Shown here one piece after another: positions 44,382 to 53,685 of a DNA stretch of 64,000 nucleotides (position 1 is its first letter; each line of letters begins with the position of its first letter). A program made the translations under genes and the position numbers. Under the pieces are notes generated by a model that made no database searches, was not told the origin of the DNA, and worked only from the letters and a program-made list of their open reading frames with translations. The stretch spans positions 141,953 to 205,952 of the forward strand of contig NZ_JOAI01000012.1 in the NCBI RefSeq assembly GCF_000717715.1, read 5' to 3'. Source of the DNA: Streptomyces sp. NRRL B-24484 (GTDB lineage: Bacteria > Actinomycetota > Actinomycetes > Streptomycetales > Streptomycetaceae).

Positions 44382-47225
44382 CTAGCCGACCGAGGAGTAG
44401 GCGATGATGCCGCGGCGGAGGGCGTCGACCGCCTTGCGGGCGGTGCTCCGCAGGTCGGTGTCCGAACCGGCGGCGTCCTGGATCTGGCCGAGCACGTCGA
44501 TCAGCTGCTTCGTCCAGCGGACGAAGTCGCCGGCCGGCAGGTCGGCGTCACGGAGGACGGCGTCCAGGTTGTGGCCGAGGGCCCAGCGCCAGGCGACCCA
44601 GGCGAAGCCGAGGTCGGGTTCGCGCTGGCCCACGCCCTCGGCGGTGGAGATCCGGTGCTGCTCCTCCAGGGCGTCGAGGTGGCCCCAGATCCGGATCATC
44701 TTGCCGAGCGCGTCCTTGGCCGCACCCTCCGGGACGCGCGGGGCGGCGGCGTCGTCGGACTGCCGGGCCTCGTAGACCAGCGCCGAGGCGCAGGCGGCGA
44801 GCTCGGCGGCGGACAGGCCCTTCCAGACGCCCTCGCGGATGCACTCCGAGGCGAGCAGGTCGAGCTCGCCGTAGAGCCGGCCGAGCCGCTTGCCGTCGTC
44901 GGTGACGGTGTCGCCCTGCAGGTAGCCGAGGTCGGCGAGCAGGCCGCAGACTCGGTCGAAGGTGCGCGCGATGGTGTGGGTGCGCGAGCGCATCCGGCGT
45001 TCCAGCAGTTCGGTGTCGCGGTGCAGCCGGTGGTAGCGCTCGGCCCAGCGGGCGTGGTCCTCGCGCTCGTCGCAGCCGTGGCACGGGTGCCGGCGCAGGT
45101 CGGCGCGGAGCCGGGTGATCTCCGGGTCGTCCGCGGCCGCGGCGCGGCCGCGGCGGAACCGCTCGGGTTCGAGGTGGCCGGCCTTGGTGCGCAGGGCGGA
45201 GGCGAGGTCCCGGCGGGACTGCGGGCTGCGCGGGTTGAAGGACTTCGGGATCCGCAGCCGCTCGACGGCGGCCACCGGGTACGGGAAGTCGATCATCGCG
45301 AGCCGCTTGACCTGCCGCTCGGCGGTGAGCACCACCGGGCGGGGCCCGTCCTGGTAGTCGGGGTGCCGGGGGCCGCCGCGCCCGCCGCGGCCGGAGGGCG
45401 GCAGGCCGGGGTCGAGGACGAGGGCCAGACCGGCGAACTTGCCGGCGGGGACGTGGATGACGTCGCCCGGCTTGAGCTGCTCGAGGGCCTCGACGGCGGC
45501 GGCGCGGCGCTGGCTGGTGCCCTCGCGGGCCAGCTCGTTCTCACGGTCCTTCAGCTGTCGGCGCAGCGCCATGTACTCGTCGAAGTCGCCGAGGTGACAG
45601 GTCATCGACTCCCGGTACCCCTCCAGGCCCTCCTCGTTGCGCTGGACCTGGCGGGAGATGCCGACCACCGAGCGGTCCGCCTGGAACTGGGCGAAGGAGG
45701 TCTCCAGCAGCTCGCGGGAGCGGTGCCGGCCGAACTGCCCGACCAGGTTGACCGCCATGTTGTACGAGGGGCGGAAGGAGGACTTGAGCGGGTAGGTGCG
45801 GGTGCCGGCGAGGCCGGCCAGCGCCTCCGGGTCGAGGCCGCGCTGCCAGAGCACCACGGCGTGGCCCTCGACGTCGATGCCGCGGCGGCCGGCCCGGCCG
45901 GTGAGCTGGGTGTACTCGCCGGGGGTGATGTCGGCGTGGGTCTCGCCGTTCCACTTGACGAGCTTCTCCATGACCACCGAGCGGGCGGGCATGTTGATGC
46001 CGAGCGCGAGGGTCTCGGTCGCGAAGACGGCCTTGACCAGGCCCTTCACGAAGAGCTCCTCGACGACCTCCTTGAAGCGGGGCAGCATGCCGGCGTGGTG
46101 GGCGGCGATGCCGCGCTCCAGGCCGTCCAGCCACTCGAAGTAGCCGAGGACGTGCAGGTCCTCGTCGGGGATGTCCTGGCAGCGCTGCTCGACGATCTCG
46201 CGGACCTGGCGGCGCTCGGCGTCGCGGTTGAGTCTCAGGCCGGAGGCGAGGCACTGCTGGACGGCGGCCTCGCAGCCGGCCCGGCTGAAGATGAAGGTGA
46301 TGGCGGGCAGCAGGCCCTCGGCGTCGAGGCGTTCGATGACGTCGATCCGGCCGGGCGTCCAGACCCGGCCGGGCCGCCCCGCGGGCATGGCGCGGCCGCG
46401 GCCCTTGGCGAACCGGTCCCGGCCGCCGCGGTCCATCTCGGAGCGGGCGAGCCGGACGAGTTCGGGGTTGACCGCCTTGGCCGGGTTGCGCGGGGCGTCC
46501 TTGGGGCGCCCGTCGCGGTCCGGGTTGGCGAACAGGTCGTACATCCGGTTGCCGGCCATGACGTGCTGCCAGAGCGGGACGGGGCGGTGCTCGGAGACGA
46601 TCACCTTGGTGCCGCCGCGCACGGTGTCCAGCCAGTCGCCGAACTCCTCGGCGTTGGAGACGGTGGCGGAGAGCGAGGCCAGCACCACGGACTCGGGGAG
46701 GTGGATGATGACCTCCTCCCAGACGGCGCCGCGGAAGCGGTCGGCCAGGTAGTGCACCTCGTCCATGACCACGTAGCCGAGGCCGTTGAGGGAGCTGGAG
46801 CCCGCGTAGAGCATGTTGCGGAGCACCTCGGTGGTCATGACGACCACCGGCGCGTCCCCGTTGACGCTGTTGTCGCCGGTGAGCAGGCCGACCTTGTCGG
46901 CGCCGTAGCGCTTGACCAGGTCGCCGAACTTCTGGTTGGAGAGCGCCTTGATCGGCGTGGTGTAGAAGCACTTGCGGCCGCTCGCCAGGGCCAGGTGGAC
47001 GGCGAACTCGCCGACGATGGTCTTGCCGGAGCCGGTCGGCGCGGCGACCAGGACGCCCTCGCCGTCCTCCAGGGCCCGGCAGGCCTCGATCTGGAACGGG
47101 TCGAGCGGGAAGTCGTACAGCTGCTGGAAGCCGTACAGCGCGGTCGCCTGTTCGGCGGCGCGGCGGCGGGAGGCCGCGTAGGCCTCGGCGGGACTGAGCT
47201 GCTCCTCGGGCAGGGGGGCGTTCAT
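44382..47225 (-). CDS. Ski2/Mtr4-like DEAD/H-box RNA helicase (HelY type)
   Basis: This protein of about 947 residues has helicase motifs I (APTGSGKT), Ia (TTPIKALSNQKF), II (MDEVHYL), III (LSATVSNAEEF), then IFSRAGCE, ETLALGINMPAR and QLTGRAGRRG (motif VI). A long C-terminal region resembles the Ski2-like rRNA-processing arm. Actinobacterial homologues are called HelY; the presumed role is RNA unwinding in decay or processing. Start choice is between ATG 47225 and GTG 47234, three codons apart, each with a weak ribosome site. Confidence 0.9.
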   Translation of the reverse strand: MNAPLPEEQLSPAEAYAASRRRAAEQATALYGFQQLYDFPLDPFQIEACRALEDGEGVLVAAPTGSGKTIVGEFAVHLALASGRKCFYTTPIKALSNQKFGDLVKRYGADKVGLLTGDNSVNGDAPVVVMTTEVLRNMLYAGSSSLNGLGYVVMDEVHYLADRFRGAVWEEVIIHLPESVVLASLSATVSNAEEFGDWLDTVRGGTKVIVSEHRPVPLWQHVMAGNRMYDLFANPDRDGRPKDAPRNPAKAVNPELVRLARSEMDRGGRDRFAKGRGRAMPAGRPGRVWTPGRIDVIERLDAEGLLPAITFIFSRAGCEAAVQQCLASGLRLNRDAERRQVREIVEQRCQDIPDEDLHVLGYFEWLDGLERGIAAHHAGMLPRFKEVVEELFVKGLVKAVFATETLALGINMPARSVVMEKLVKWNGETHADITPGEYTQLTGRAGRRGIDVEGHAVVLWQRGLDPEALAGLAGTRTYPLKSSFRPSYNMAVNLVGQFGRHRSRELLETSFAQFQADRSVVGISRQVQRNEEGLEGYRESMTCHLGDFDEYMALRRQLKDRENELAREGTSQRRAAAVEALEQLKPGDVIHVPAGKFAGLALVLDPGLPPSGRGGRGGPRHPDYQDGPRPVVLTAERQVKRLAMIDFPYPVAAVERLRIPKSFNPRSPQSRRDLASALRTKAGHLEPERFRRGRAAAADDPEITRLRADLRRHPCHGCDEREDHARWAERYHRLHRDTELLERRMRSRTHTIARTFDRVCGLLADLGYLQGDTVTDDGKRLGRLYGELDLLASECIREGVWKGLSAAELAACASALVYEARQSDDAAAPRVPEGAAKDALGKMIRIWGHLDALEEQHRISTAEGVGQREPDLGFAWVAWRWALGHNLDAVLRDADLPAGDFVRWTKQLIDVLGQIQDAAGSDTDLRSTARKAVDALRRGIIAYSSVG

Positions 47226-47695
47226 CGGCGTCACCTTCTCTTCCCGTGGGAGTGCTGCCCGTGCGGGCCGGACGGGTGCGCAGACGGCGACGCCTGCGGC
47301 TGCGGGGCCGTCCGGACTGTCCGTCCGGCCGGGGCGCAGCGGGTGCGGTGGGTGTGGTGATCGAGCATCTCGCCCAGAGGTTACCCGGCGTGGCCGACAT
47401 CGATAGCACCCTTTTCCGGGTCCCGCGGCGGCGGCTGCGGCGGGCGGTCACCGGGTGCGGTCGGACCGCTGCGACGGGTCGCAGAGACGTTCGAGGACGG
47501 GCCCGGATCTGGCAGTTCAATCACATCCTTAGTTGCAAATGTCTTCAAGTCGTCGCCGAACTGACGCCGGATGACCGCCAATCACTCATCCGCGATCGAT
47601 TCCGGTCATCCGGCGAAGATTTCCCGACCGTCTCCCTACAGTCGTTGCCGAACCCGCCCGAACGGTGCGGGAACCGCGACAGCAGGAGGAAGACG
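47226..47695. other. Long divergent intergenic region without a gene
   Basis: About 470 bp separate the helicase from the rightward roadblock-type gene. Open frames here are low-complexity GC-rich or lack a ribosome site. A relatively AT-rich segment (47510-47600) probably holds promoters; TACAGT at 47637-47642 is a -10 candidate for the rightward gene. I see no RNA gene or repeat. Confidence 0.5.
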
Positions 47696-48070
47696 ATGGC
47701 GAACCCGGAGACCGCGCTCAAGGAGGCCATGACGATCGAGGGCGCGATCGGCGTCGCCCTGGTCGACTACGGCAGCGGCATGGCCCTCGGGACGCTCGGC
47801 GACTCCGCCGAGCTCGACCTCAACGTGGCCGCCGCCGGCAACACCGACCTCGTCCGGGCCAAGATGCGGACGATGGAGATGCTCAACCTGCACGACAACG
47901 AGATCGAGGACATCCTGATCACCCTCAGCAGTCAGTACCACCTGATCAGGCCGCTCACCACATCCGGCGGCCGCGGCCTCTTCCTCTACCTGGCGCTCGC
48001 CCGCAGCCGCTCCAACCTCGCCATGGCGCGCCACCAGCTGCGGCGGATCGAGGCCGCACTTGAGGTCTGA
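47696..48070 (+). CDS. Small roadblock/LC7-like protein, copy A
   Basis: This 124-residue protein (KEAMTIEGAIGVALVDYGSGMALGTLGDSAELDLN, then LITLSSQYHLIRPL and SRSNLAMARHQLRRIEAALEV) has the alpha-beta pattern of roadblock/LC7 proteins. It is about 75-80% identical by eye to the protein at 57855-58229. Such proteins work with small Ras-like GTPases or as dimerising scaffolds, but no GTPase is nearby. ATG 47696 follows AGGAGGA. A wHTH gene follows 44 bp later on the same strand. Confidence 0.8.
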   Translation: MANPETALKEAMTIEGAIGVALVDYGSGMALGTLGDSAELDLNVAAAGNTDLVRAKMRTMEMLNLHDNEIEDILITLSSQYHLIRPLTTSGGRGLFLYLALARSRSNLAMARHQLRRIEAALEV

Positions 48071-48114
48071 GCCCATCCGCGGTCGCACTGACCCGGAGCC
48101 GGAGAGGGGGCCGC

Positions 48115-48444
48115 GTGCCCGTACCGCTGTACCAGGCCAAGGCGGAGTTCTTCCGGATGCTCGGCCATCCCGTCCGCATCCGGGTGCTGGAGCTGCTGCA
48201 GGCCGGGCCCACACCCGTCCGTGAACTGCTCGCGGACATCGAGATCGAGCCGTCCAGCCTCTCCCAACAGCTCGGCCAACTGCGCCGGGCCGGGCTGGTG
48301 ACGGCGACCAGGGAGGGTTCCACCGTCGTCTACGCACTGGCCGGCGCCGATGTCGCCGACCTGCTCCGGGCGGCCCGGCGCATCCTGACGGAGCTCATCC
48401 AGGACCAGGGCGTGCTACTGGCGGAGCTCAGGGCCTCCGACTGA
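48115..48444 (+). CDS. ArsR-type winged-helix regulator
   Basis: This 109-residue regulator has the ArsR fold: FFRMLGHPVRIRVLELLQAGPTPVRELLADIEIEPSSLSQQLGQLRRAGLVTATREGSTVVYALA. No metal-binding ELCVCDL-type cysteine motif is present, so it probably senses something other than a metal. The start is GTG 48115 with GGAGAGGGGG upstream. It is probably co-transcribed with the roadblock-type gene. Confidence 0.85.
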   Translation: MPVPLYQAKAEFFRMLGHPVRIRVLELLQAGPTPVRELLADIEIEPSSLSQQLGQLRRAGLVTATREGSTVVYALAGADVADLLRAARRILTELIQDQGVLLAELRASD

Positions 48445-48586
48445 CGGCCCGGCGGCCGCGCACCCTTCCTCCGGCCGCGTCTCCGCCCCTTCCGCGACGA
48501 CGCTTCCGCACGACGATCCGTCCGCACGACGATCCTTCCGCACCACCACGACCACCGTCCGCCGGGCGGGGGCTCGGTGACGCACG

Positions 48587-48623
48587 TTCACACGTCTTCC
48601 ATGTGACCGATGACATGTGAAAT
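48587..48623 (+). promoter_or_regulatory. Inverted TTCACAC/ATGTGAAAT element upstream of the M6 protease gene
   Basis: TTCACAC (48587-48593) and ATGTGAAAT (48615-48623) form an imperfect inverted repeat ending 49 bp before the TTG start. The same pair of words stands at exactly this distance before the aminopeptidase P gene (58452-58477), which suggests a common regulator. Confidence 0.45.
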
Positions 48624-48671
48624 ATTACCCGCGCTCATCCGACCACCCCCGCCCGGAAGGACCGGTCCCCG

Positions 48672-51035
48672 TTGAAGCGCTCACCCTCCACGGCCCTCGC
48701 GGCCGTGCTCGCCCTCGGCGTCCTCGTCGTCGGCATACCTGGCGCCGCGGCCGCGCCGTTACCCGCAGGTCCGCGGCTCGCCGTGGAACCCGCCCAGGGG
48801 AGCGAGGGCCCGCAGCCCGAGCCCGCACCCCAGGAGCGCAAGCGCCAGGCCCTGCGCAGCGAGGCGCTGGAACAGCTCAACCGCGGCGCCGTCGCCCGCA
48901 CCGCCGACCACCGCGCACCCTCGAAGGTCCGGATCGGCGACGACTACGTCCAGCTCGGCCTGGAGCGCCGCGACAAGGTCTTCGTGATCCTCGCGCAGTT
49001 CGGCGACCAGGTGGACACCACCACCCAGTGGAACGGCCAGCCGCGTTACGGCGACACCCCCGGCCCGCGCCACAACGCCATCCCCCGGCCCGACGCGAGC
49101 GACACCCACACCTTCTGGAAGGCCGACTTCGACCGGGACTACTACCGCCGGATGTTCTTCGACGCGACGCCCGGCGCCAACTCGGTCCGCAACTACTACC
49201 GCACCCAGTCCTCCGGCCGGTACGACATCGACGGCACCGTCAGCGACTGGGTGACCGTCCCCTGGAACGAGGCCCGCTACGGCAGCAACAAGGGCCCGCA
49301 GGGCAGCGGCGCCTGGACGCAGACCCAGGAGTTCGTCCGGGACGCGGTGAAGGCCTGGTACGACGGCGAGATCGCCAAGGGCCGCACCGCGGCCGACGTG
49401 AAGGCCGAACTCGCCCAGTACGACGTCCACGACCGCTACGACCACGACAGGAACGGCGACTTCGACCAGCCGGACGGCTACCTCGACAACGTGATCGTGG
49501 TGCACGCCGGCGTCGACGAGACCTGGGGCGGCGGCGCGCAGGGCACCGACGCCCTGTGGGCGCACCGCAGTTGGGCCTTCCCCGACCCGACCGGCAGCAC
49601 CGGCCCGGCCGGCGACCGGATCGGCGGCGTCCCGGTCGGCGACAGCGGCCTGTACGTCTACGACTACCTGCAGGCCGGCGAGAACAGCGGCGTGGGCCTC
49701 TTCTCCCACGAGTACGGCCACAACCTGGGCCTGCCCGACCTCTACCCGCTGACCGGCGGCGACAACTCCGTCAACTTCTGGTCGCTGATGTCCTCCGGCT
49801 CGTACCTCGGCACCGGCCGCAAGAACACCACCGGCGAGTACCCGGGCGACCTGGACGCCTGGAGCCGCCTCCAGCTCGGCTGGCTGAACTACGACGAGGC
49901 TCAGGCCGCCACCCGCTCCAGCCACGCCCTCGGGGTGAGCGGCTACAACACCGACCAGGCCCAGGCCGTCCTGGTGCACCTGCCGCCGGGCCGCACCACC
50001 ACCGACCTCGCCGACCCGTACGAGGGCGGCGCCCAGTGGTGGAGCGACACCGGCGACAACCTCGACAGCAGCCTCACCCGCACCGTCGACCTCACCGGCC
50101 GGACGGGGCCCGCCGCCCTGGACGCCGCGGTCTGGTACGACCTGGAACAGGACTACGACTTCCTGACCGTCGAGGCCTCCACCGACGGCGGGAAGACCTG
50201 GCGGCCGCTGCCCGGCACCGCCGACGGCACGCCCGTCCCCGCCACCCCGGCCGGCACCCCCGGCCTGAGCGGCGCCTCCGGCGGCTGGAGGAAGCTGCAC
50301 GTCCCGCTGGACGGCTTCGCCGGCGGCAGCGTGACGCTGCGCTTCCACACCACCTCGGACTCCAACACCCACGGCAAGGGATCGCTGGTCGACGCCGTCC
50401 GGATCACCGCGGACGGGACGGAGCTCCTCGCGGACGGCGCCGAGCACGGCGGCGACCCGGGCTGGACGGCCACCGGCTTCTCCGTCGTGCAGGGCCGCGC
50501 GGCCGTCCGCGAGCACCCGCGGGCCTACCTGGTCGAGAACCGGCGGTACGCGGGCTACGGCGCCTACCTGCGGACCGGCCCGTACAACTTCGGCTGGACC
50601 GGCGTCGCCGACAAGGCCGGGGTGATCGACACCTACCCGTACCAGGAGGGCGTGCTGGTCTGGCTCTGGGACACCGCCTACTCGGACAACAACACCAAGG
50701 ACCACCCCGGCGCCGGGCTGATCCTGCCGGTGGACGCGCACCCCGGGGCGATCCGCTTCAAGGACGGCACCCTCGTCAACGGGCGCGCCCAGACCTACGA
50801 CGCGGTCTTCTCGCTGAAGGCCACCACCGCCTTCACCCTGCACAAGGCGGGCGAGGCCGTGCGGATCGGCGCCCAGCCGGCCGTACCGGCCTTCGACGAC
50901 CACCGCGGCGTCTACACCGACCCGGCGCTGCCCCAGCTCGCCGTCGCCGTCCCGGACACCAACACCCGGATCGAGGTCGTCCGGGAGAGCCAGGACGGGC
51001 GGATCACCACCGTCCGGGTCGGCCCGGCCTCCTGA
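48672..51035 (+). CDS. Secreted M6-family (immune inhibitor A-like) metalloprotease
   Basis: This 787-residue exported protease has a signal peptide (about 1-28, ALAAVLALGVLVVGIPGAAAA), a pro-region, and an M6 catalytic domain with zinc motif H346-E-Y-G-H350 in FSHEYGHNLGLPDLY and a downstream Met region (WSLMSSGSY). A jelly-roll-like region (about 470-600) and a C-terminal domain follow. The start is TTG 48672 after GGAAGGA. It probably degrades proteins outside the cell during nutrient scavenging or development. A strong palindrome follows at 51191-51224. Confidence 0.9.
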   Translation: MKRSPSTALAAVLALGVLVVGIPGAAAAPLPAGPRLAVEPAQGSEGPQPEPAPQERKRQALRSEALEQLNRGAVARTADHRAPSKVRIGDDYVQLGLERRDKVFVILAQFGDQVDTTTQWNGQPRYGDTPGPRHNAIPRPDASDTHTFWKADFDRDYYRRMFFDATPGANSVRNYYRTQSSGRYDIDGTVSDWVTVPWNEARYGSNKGPQGSGAWTQTQEFVRDAVKAWYDGEIAKGRTAADVKAELAQYDVHDRYDHDRNGDFDQPDGYLDNVIVVHAGVDETWGGGAQGTDALWAHRSWAFPDPTGSTGPAGDRIGGVPVGDSGLYVYDYLQAGENSGVGLFSHEYGHNLGLPDLYPLTGGDNSVNFWSLMSSGSYLGTGRKNTTGEYPGDLDAWSRLQLGWLNYDEAQAATRSSHALGVSGYNTDQAQAVLVHLPPGRTTTDLADPYEGGAQWWSDTGDNLDSSLTRTVDLTGRTGPAALDAAVWYDLEQDYDFLTVEASTDGGKTWRPLPGTADGTPVPATPAGTPGLSGASGGWRKLHVPLDGFAGGSVTLRFHTTSDSNTHGKGSLVDAVRITADGTELLADGAEHGGDPGWTATGFSVVQGRAAVREHPRAYLVENRRYAGYGAYLRTGPYNFGWTGVADKAGVIDTYPYQEGVLVWLWDTAYSDNNTKDHPGAGLILPVDAHPGAIRFKDGTLVNGRAQTYDAVFSLKATTAFTLHKAGEAVRIGAQPAVPAFDDHRGVYTDPALPQLAVAVPDTNTRIEVVRESQDGRITTVRVGPAS

Positions 51036-51190
51036 CCCCATTCCCGGAACACCGGTCGACGGCACGGCGGCAGGCATCACGGCGGCCCCACCCCGGACGC
51101 GCCACGGCTCGGCACGGCACGGCTGCAACGCGGCGCGGCCGCGGCGCGGCACGGACCGGCCCCGGGACGGCACCACTGCGCGATCGGCTC

Positions 51191-51224
51191 ACCGGCCCCC
51201 GGCGGATCTCCGCCGGGGGCCGGT
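51191..51224. terminator. Strong terminator between M6 protease and TetR gene
   Basis: A 34-bp near-perfect palindrome (16-bp arms at 51191-51206 and 51209-51224) lies in the 309-bp gap between convergent genes. The rest of the gap is GC-rich and shows no gene. Confidence 0.75.
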
Positions 51225-51344
51225 GGTCTTCCACCGCCCCGGACCGGTGGGCCGGCCGGAGGGACGGAGGGCCGACGGAGACCGGGCGGCTCGGGTCCGG
51301 CGCCGCCGGGTACCGGGGCCACTCGTGTCGGGGTCGGTCCCGGC

Positions 51345-51971
51345 TCAGTAGCCGAAGCCGGCCGCGCCGGTGCGCAGCAGGGCGAAGGCGGTGCCGGTGT
51401 CCTCGACGGCCCGCCGGTGGGCTTCCGCCTCCGGCACGCCCTCGGAGAGCCGCCGCCAGTTGGTGCGGGTGAGGTCCTGCCGGACCGAGACGAACTGGGC
51501 GGCCAGCAGCCGGGCGGTCAGCTCGCCCGGATCGCCCAGGGCCTCGGCGAGCAGCTCGGTGTCGCGGGCGATCCAGTCGAGCAGGTGGGAGGAGAGGCTG
51601 GGAGTCCCGTAGACCAGCCGGTGGAAGGCCAGCACCTCGGGCTCCGCGCACAGGCCGGTGACCGCGTCGCGGGCGGCGAGCTGCTCCAGCAGGTGGCGCT
51701 CCAGGGCGTCCAGCGGGGTCTCCTGCGGGCCGCGGGCGGCGACCACCCGGCCGGACTCGCCGAGGTGGTCGGCGATCCGGTGCAGGACGAGCTCCTCCTT
51801 GGTCGGGAAGTAGCGGAACAGGGTGGGCTTGGAGACCTCGGCGGCGGCGGCGATCTCGAGCACCGAGACCCCGTCGAAGCCGTGCGCGAGGAACAGGCCG
51901 ATCGCCGTGTCGGCGATCGCCTGCCGGGTGCGCTCCTTCTTGAGGGTCCGCAGACCGGGCGGCTCGTTCAT
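51345..51971 (-). CDS. TetR-family regulator
   Basis: This 208-residue regulator has the N-terminal TetR helix-turn-helix (RQAIADTAIGLFLAHGFDGVSVLEIAAAAEVSKPTLFRYFPTKEEL, about 15-60) and an all-helical ligand domain. It is divergent from the FAD monooxygenase at 52107, with ACCGGGTTGC direct repeats between them, so it probably represses that gene. The ligand is unknown, possibly an aromatic substrate of the monooxygenase. Confidence 0.9.
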   Translation of the reverse strand: MNEPPGLRTLKKERTRQAIADTAIGLFLAHGFDGVSVLEIAAAAEVSKPTLFRYFPTKEELVLHRIADHLGESGRVVAARGPQETPLDALERHLLEQLAARDAVTGLCAEPEVLAFHRLVYGTPSLSSHLLDWIARDTELLAEALGDPGELTARLLAAQFVSVRQDLTRTNWRRLSEGVPEAEAHRRAVEDTGTAFALLRTGAAGFGY

Positions 51972-52013
51972 GGCGGCGATCCTACCCCGGGGACTGACTC
52001 GGACTCTTTTGTT

Positions 52014-52040
52014 ACCGGGTTGCATTTCTGACCGGGTTGC
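52014..52040. promoter_or_regulatory. Direct repeats between TetR and monooxygenase genes
   Basis: ACCGGGTTGC occurs at 52014-52023 and 52031-52040, a 17-bp offset, in the 135-bp divergent region. This may be the operator of the adjacent TetR regulator. Confidence 0.45.
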
Positions 52041-52106
52041 TGTTCCATGAGTGGCGTCCGGGCCGCACCGAAGCCGAGCCCGGGCCCCAGGGGGAGGAGC
52101 TCCACC

Positions 52107-53621
52107 ATGTCCGCAACCGTCCGCGAGACGACGTCCGTCCTGATCTCCGGCGCCGGGCCCACCGGCCTGACGCTCGCCTGCCTGCTGGCCCGCCAGGGCG
52201 TGGCCGTCCGGGTGGTCGAGCTGGCGCCCGAGCCGCACTCCGGCTCCCGCGGCAAGGCGCTCAACGCCCGCAGCCTGGAGGTGCTGGCCGACCTCGGCCT
52301 GGCCGACGCCCTGCTCGCCGCCGGCCGCACCGTCCTGCCGTTCCGTCGCTACTTCGAGGGCGCCTTCGCCGCCGAGTCCGACCCGTCGGCGGACACCCCG
52401 CCCACCCCGGCCGCCCCCTTCCCCGGCTCGCTCTTCCTGCCGCAGGACAGGACGGAGGCACTGCTGCGGGCCCGGTTCGCCGAGCTGGGCGGCTCGGTCG
52501 AGTTCGGCACCGAGCTCACCGGGTTCACCCAGGACGACGAGCGGGTGACGGCCCGTCTCGCCGACGGACGGGAGATCGAGGCCCGGTACCTGATCGGCTG
52601 CGACGGCGGGCGCAGCACCGTCCGCAAGCGGCTGGGCGTCCCCTTCACCGGCAACAGCGAGCCGGAGCCGGCCATGGTGGTGGGCGACCTGGAGATCAGC
52701 GGCCTGGAGCCCACCGTCTGGCACCAGTGGTTCGGCCCGCAGGGTGCGCTGCTGCTCTGCCCGTTCGGCGAGGAGGACGGCCGGTGGCAGGTGCAGGCCA
52801 CCCCCGAGACCGGTCCGGACGGCACGGCGCTCGCCCCCTCGCTGGAGGGCTTCCGCCGGATCGTCGCCGACCACACCGGCCGCACGGACATCGAGGTGCA
52901 CGGGGCCGGCTGGCTCTCCAGCTGGCGGGTCAACGTGCGGGTGGCGGAGCAGTACCGGGTCGGCCGGGTGCTGCTGGCCGGCGACGCCGCACACGTCCAC
53001 CCGACGGCGGGCGGGCTGGGCATGAACACCGGCATCCAGGACGCGTGGAACCTCGGCTGGAAGCTGGGCCACGTCCTGACCGGCCCCGCGGGGCCGGACC
53101 TGCTCGACAGCTACCAGGAGGAGCGGCAGCCGATCGCCGCCTGGACCTTGCAGACGTCCACCGCGGGGATGGCCGCGGTGGCGGAGGGTGCCCGCACACC
53201 GGGCGTCGGGCTGGAGGCCGTCCGGGTCGACGACATCACCGGCCTCTCGCTCGGCTACCGCTGGAGCCGGCTCGCCGGGGGCGGTCCGGCCGGCGCCCTG
53301 CAGGCCGGCGACCGCGCACCGGACGCCCCCTGCACCGACGCCGAGGGACGGCCGATACGGCTCCTGGAGACGTTCGTGGGCGACCGGTTCACCCTGCTCG
53401 CCTTCGGCCACCGCCCCTCCGCCGACCTGCCCGGGCACGTCCGGACGGTGACGGTCGACGCGGACGACCCGGCGGGGCTGCGGGACACCGGCGGGCACGC
53501 CCGGCGGGCCTACGGCATCGAGGGCGCGGCGCTGGTGCTGGTCCGGCCGGACAACCACGTGGCACTCGTCGCCCGGCAGGGCGAGGAGAAGGCCGCCCTC
53601 GACTACCTGGGCCGCCTGTGA
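52107..53621 (+). CDS. FAD-dependent aromatic-ring monooxygenase
   Basis: This 504-residue class-A flavoprotein hydroxylase has the FAD GxGxxG motif (VLISGAGPTGLTLACLLA), the second FAD motif (RVLLAGDAAHVHPTAGGLGMNTGIQDAWNLGWKL, containing GD), and a thioredoxin-like C-terminal domain. It uses NAD(P)H and O2 to hydroxylate aromatic or polyketide-type compounds. ATG 52107 is chosen because GGAGGAG lies upstream; an in-frame start at 52047 would add 20 residues. With a dedicated TetR it looks like a detoxification or tailoring enzyme; no polyketide synthase is nearby. Confidence 0.9.
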   Translation: MSATVRETTSVLISGAGPTGLTLACLLARQGVAVRVVELAPEPHSGSRGKALNARSLEVLADLGLADALLAAGRTVLPFRRYFEGAFAAESDPSADTPPTPAAPFPGSLFLPQDRTEALLRARFAELGGSVEFGTELTGFTQDDERVTARLADGREIEARYLIGCDGGRSTVRKRLGVPFTGNSEPEPAMVVGDLEISGLEPTVWHQWFGPQGALLLCPFGEEDGRWQVQATPETGPDGTALAPSLEGFRRIVADHTGRTDIEVHGAGWLSSWRVNVRVAEQYRVGRVLLAGDAAHVHPTAGGLGMNTGIQDAWNLGWKLGHVLTGPAGPDLLDSYQEERQPIAAWTLQTSTAGMAAVAEGARTPGVGLEAVRVDDITGLSLGYRWSRLAGGGPAGALQAGDRAPDAPCTDAEGRPIRLLETFVGDRFTLLAFGHRPSADLPGHVRTVTVDADDPAGLRDTGGHARRAYGIEGAALVLVRPDNHVALVARQGEEKAALDYLGRL

Positions 53622-53649
53622 CGCGCCGCCCGACCGAGCCGGGCTCCAC

Positions 53650-53683
53650 TTGTAAAGAGTTCTTTCTAAAGATAGCTTTAGAA
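53650..53683 (+). promoter_or_regulatory. Leaderless promoter with overlapping operator for the ArsR/MFS operon
   Basis: TTGTAA (53650-53655), 17 bp, then TAGCTT (53673-53678) gives a strong promoter ending 7 nt before GTG 53686. A perfect inverted repeat, TTCTAAAG-ATAG-CTTTAGAA (53664-53683), covers the -10 and spacer. Its symmetry and position suggest autorepression by the ArsR-type protein encoded immediately downstream. Confidence 0.7.
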
Positions 53684-53685
53684 GC

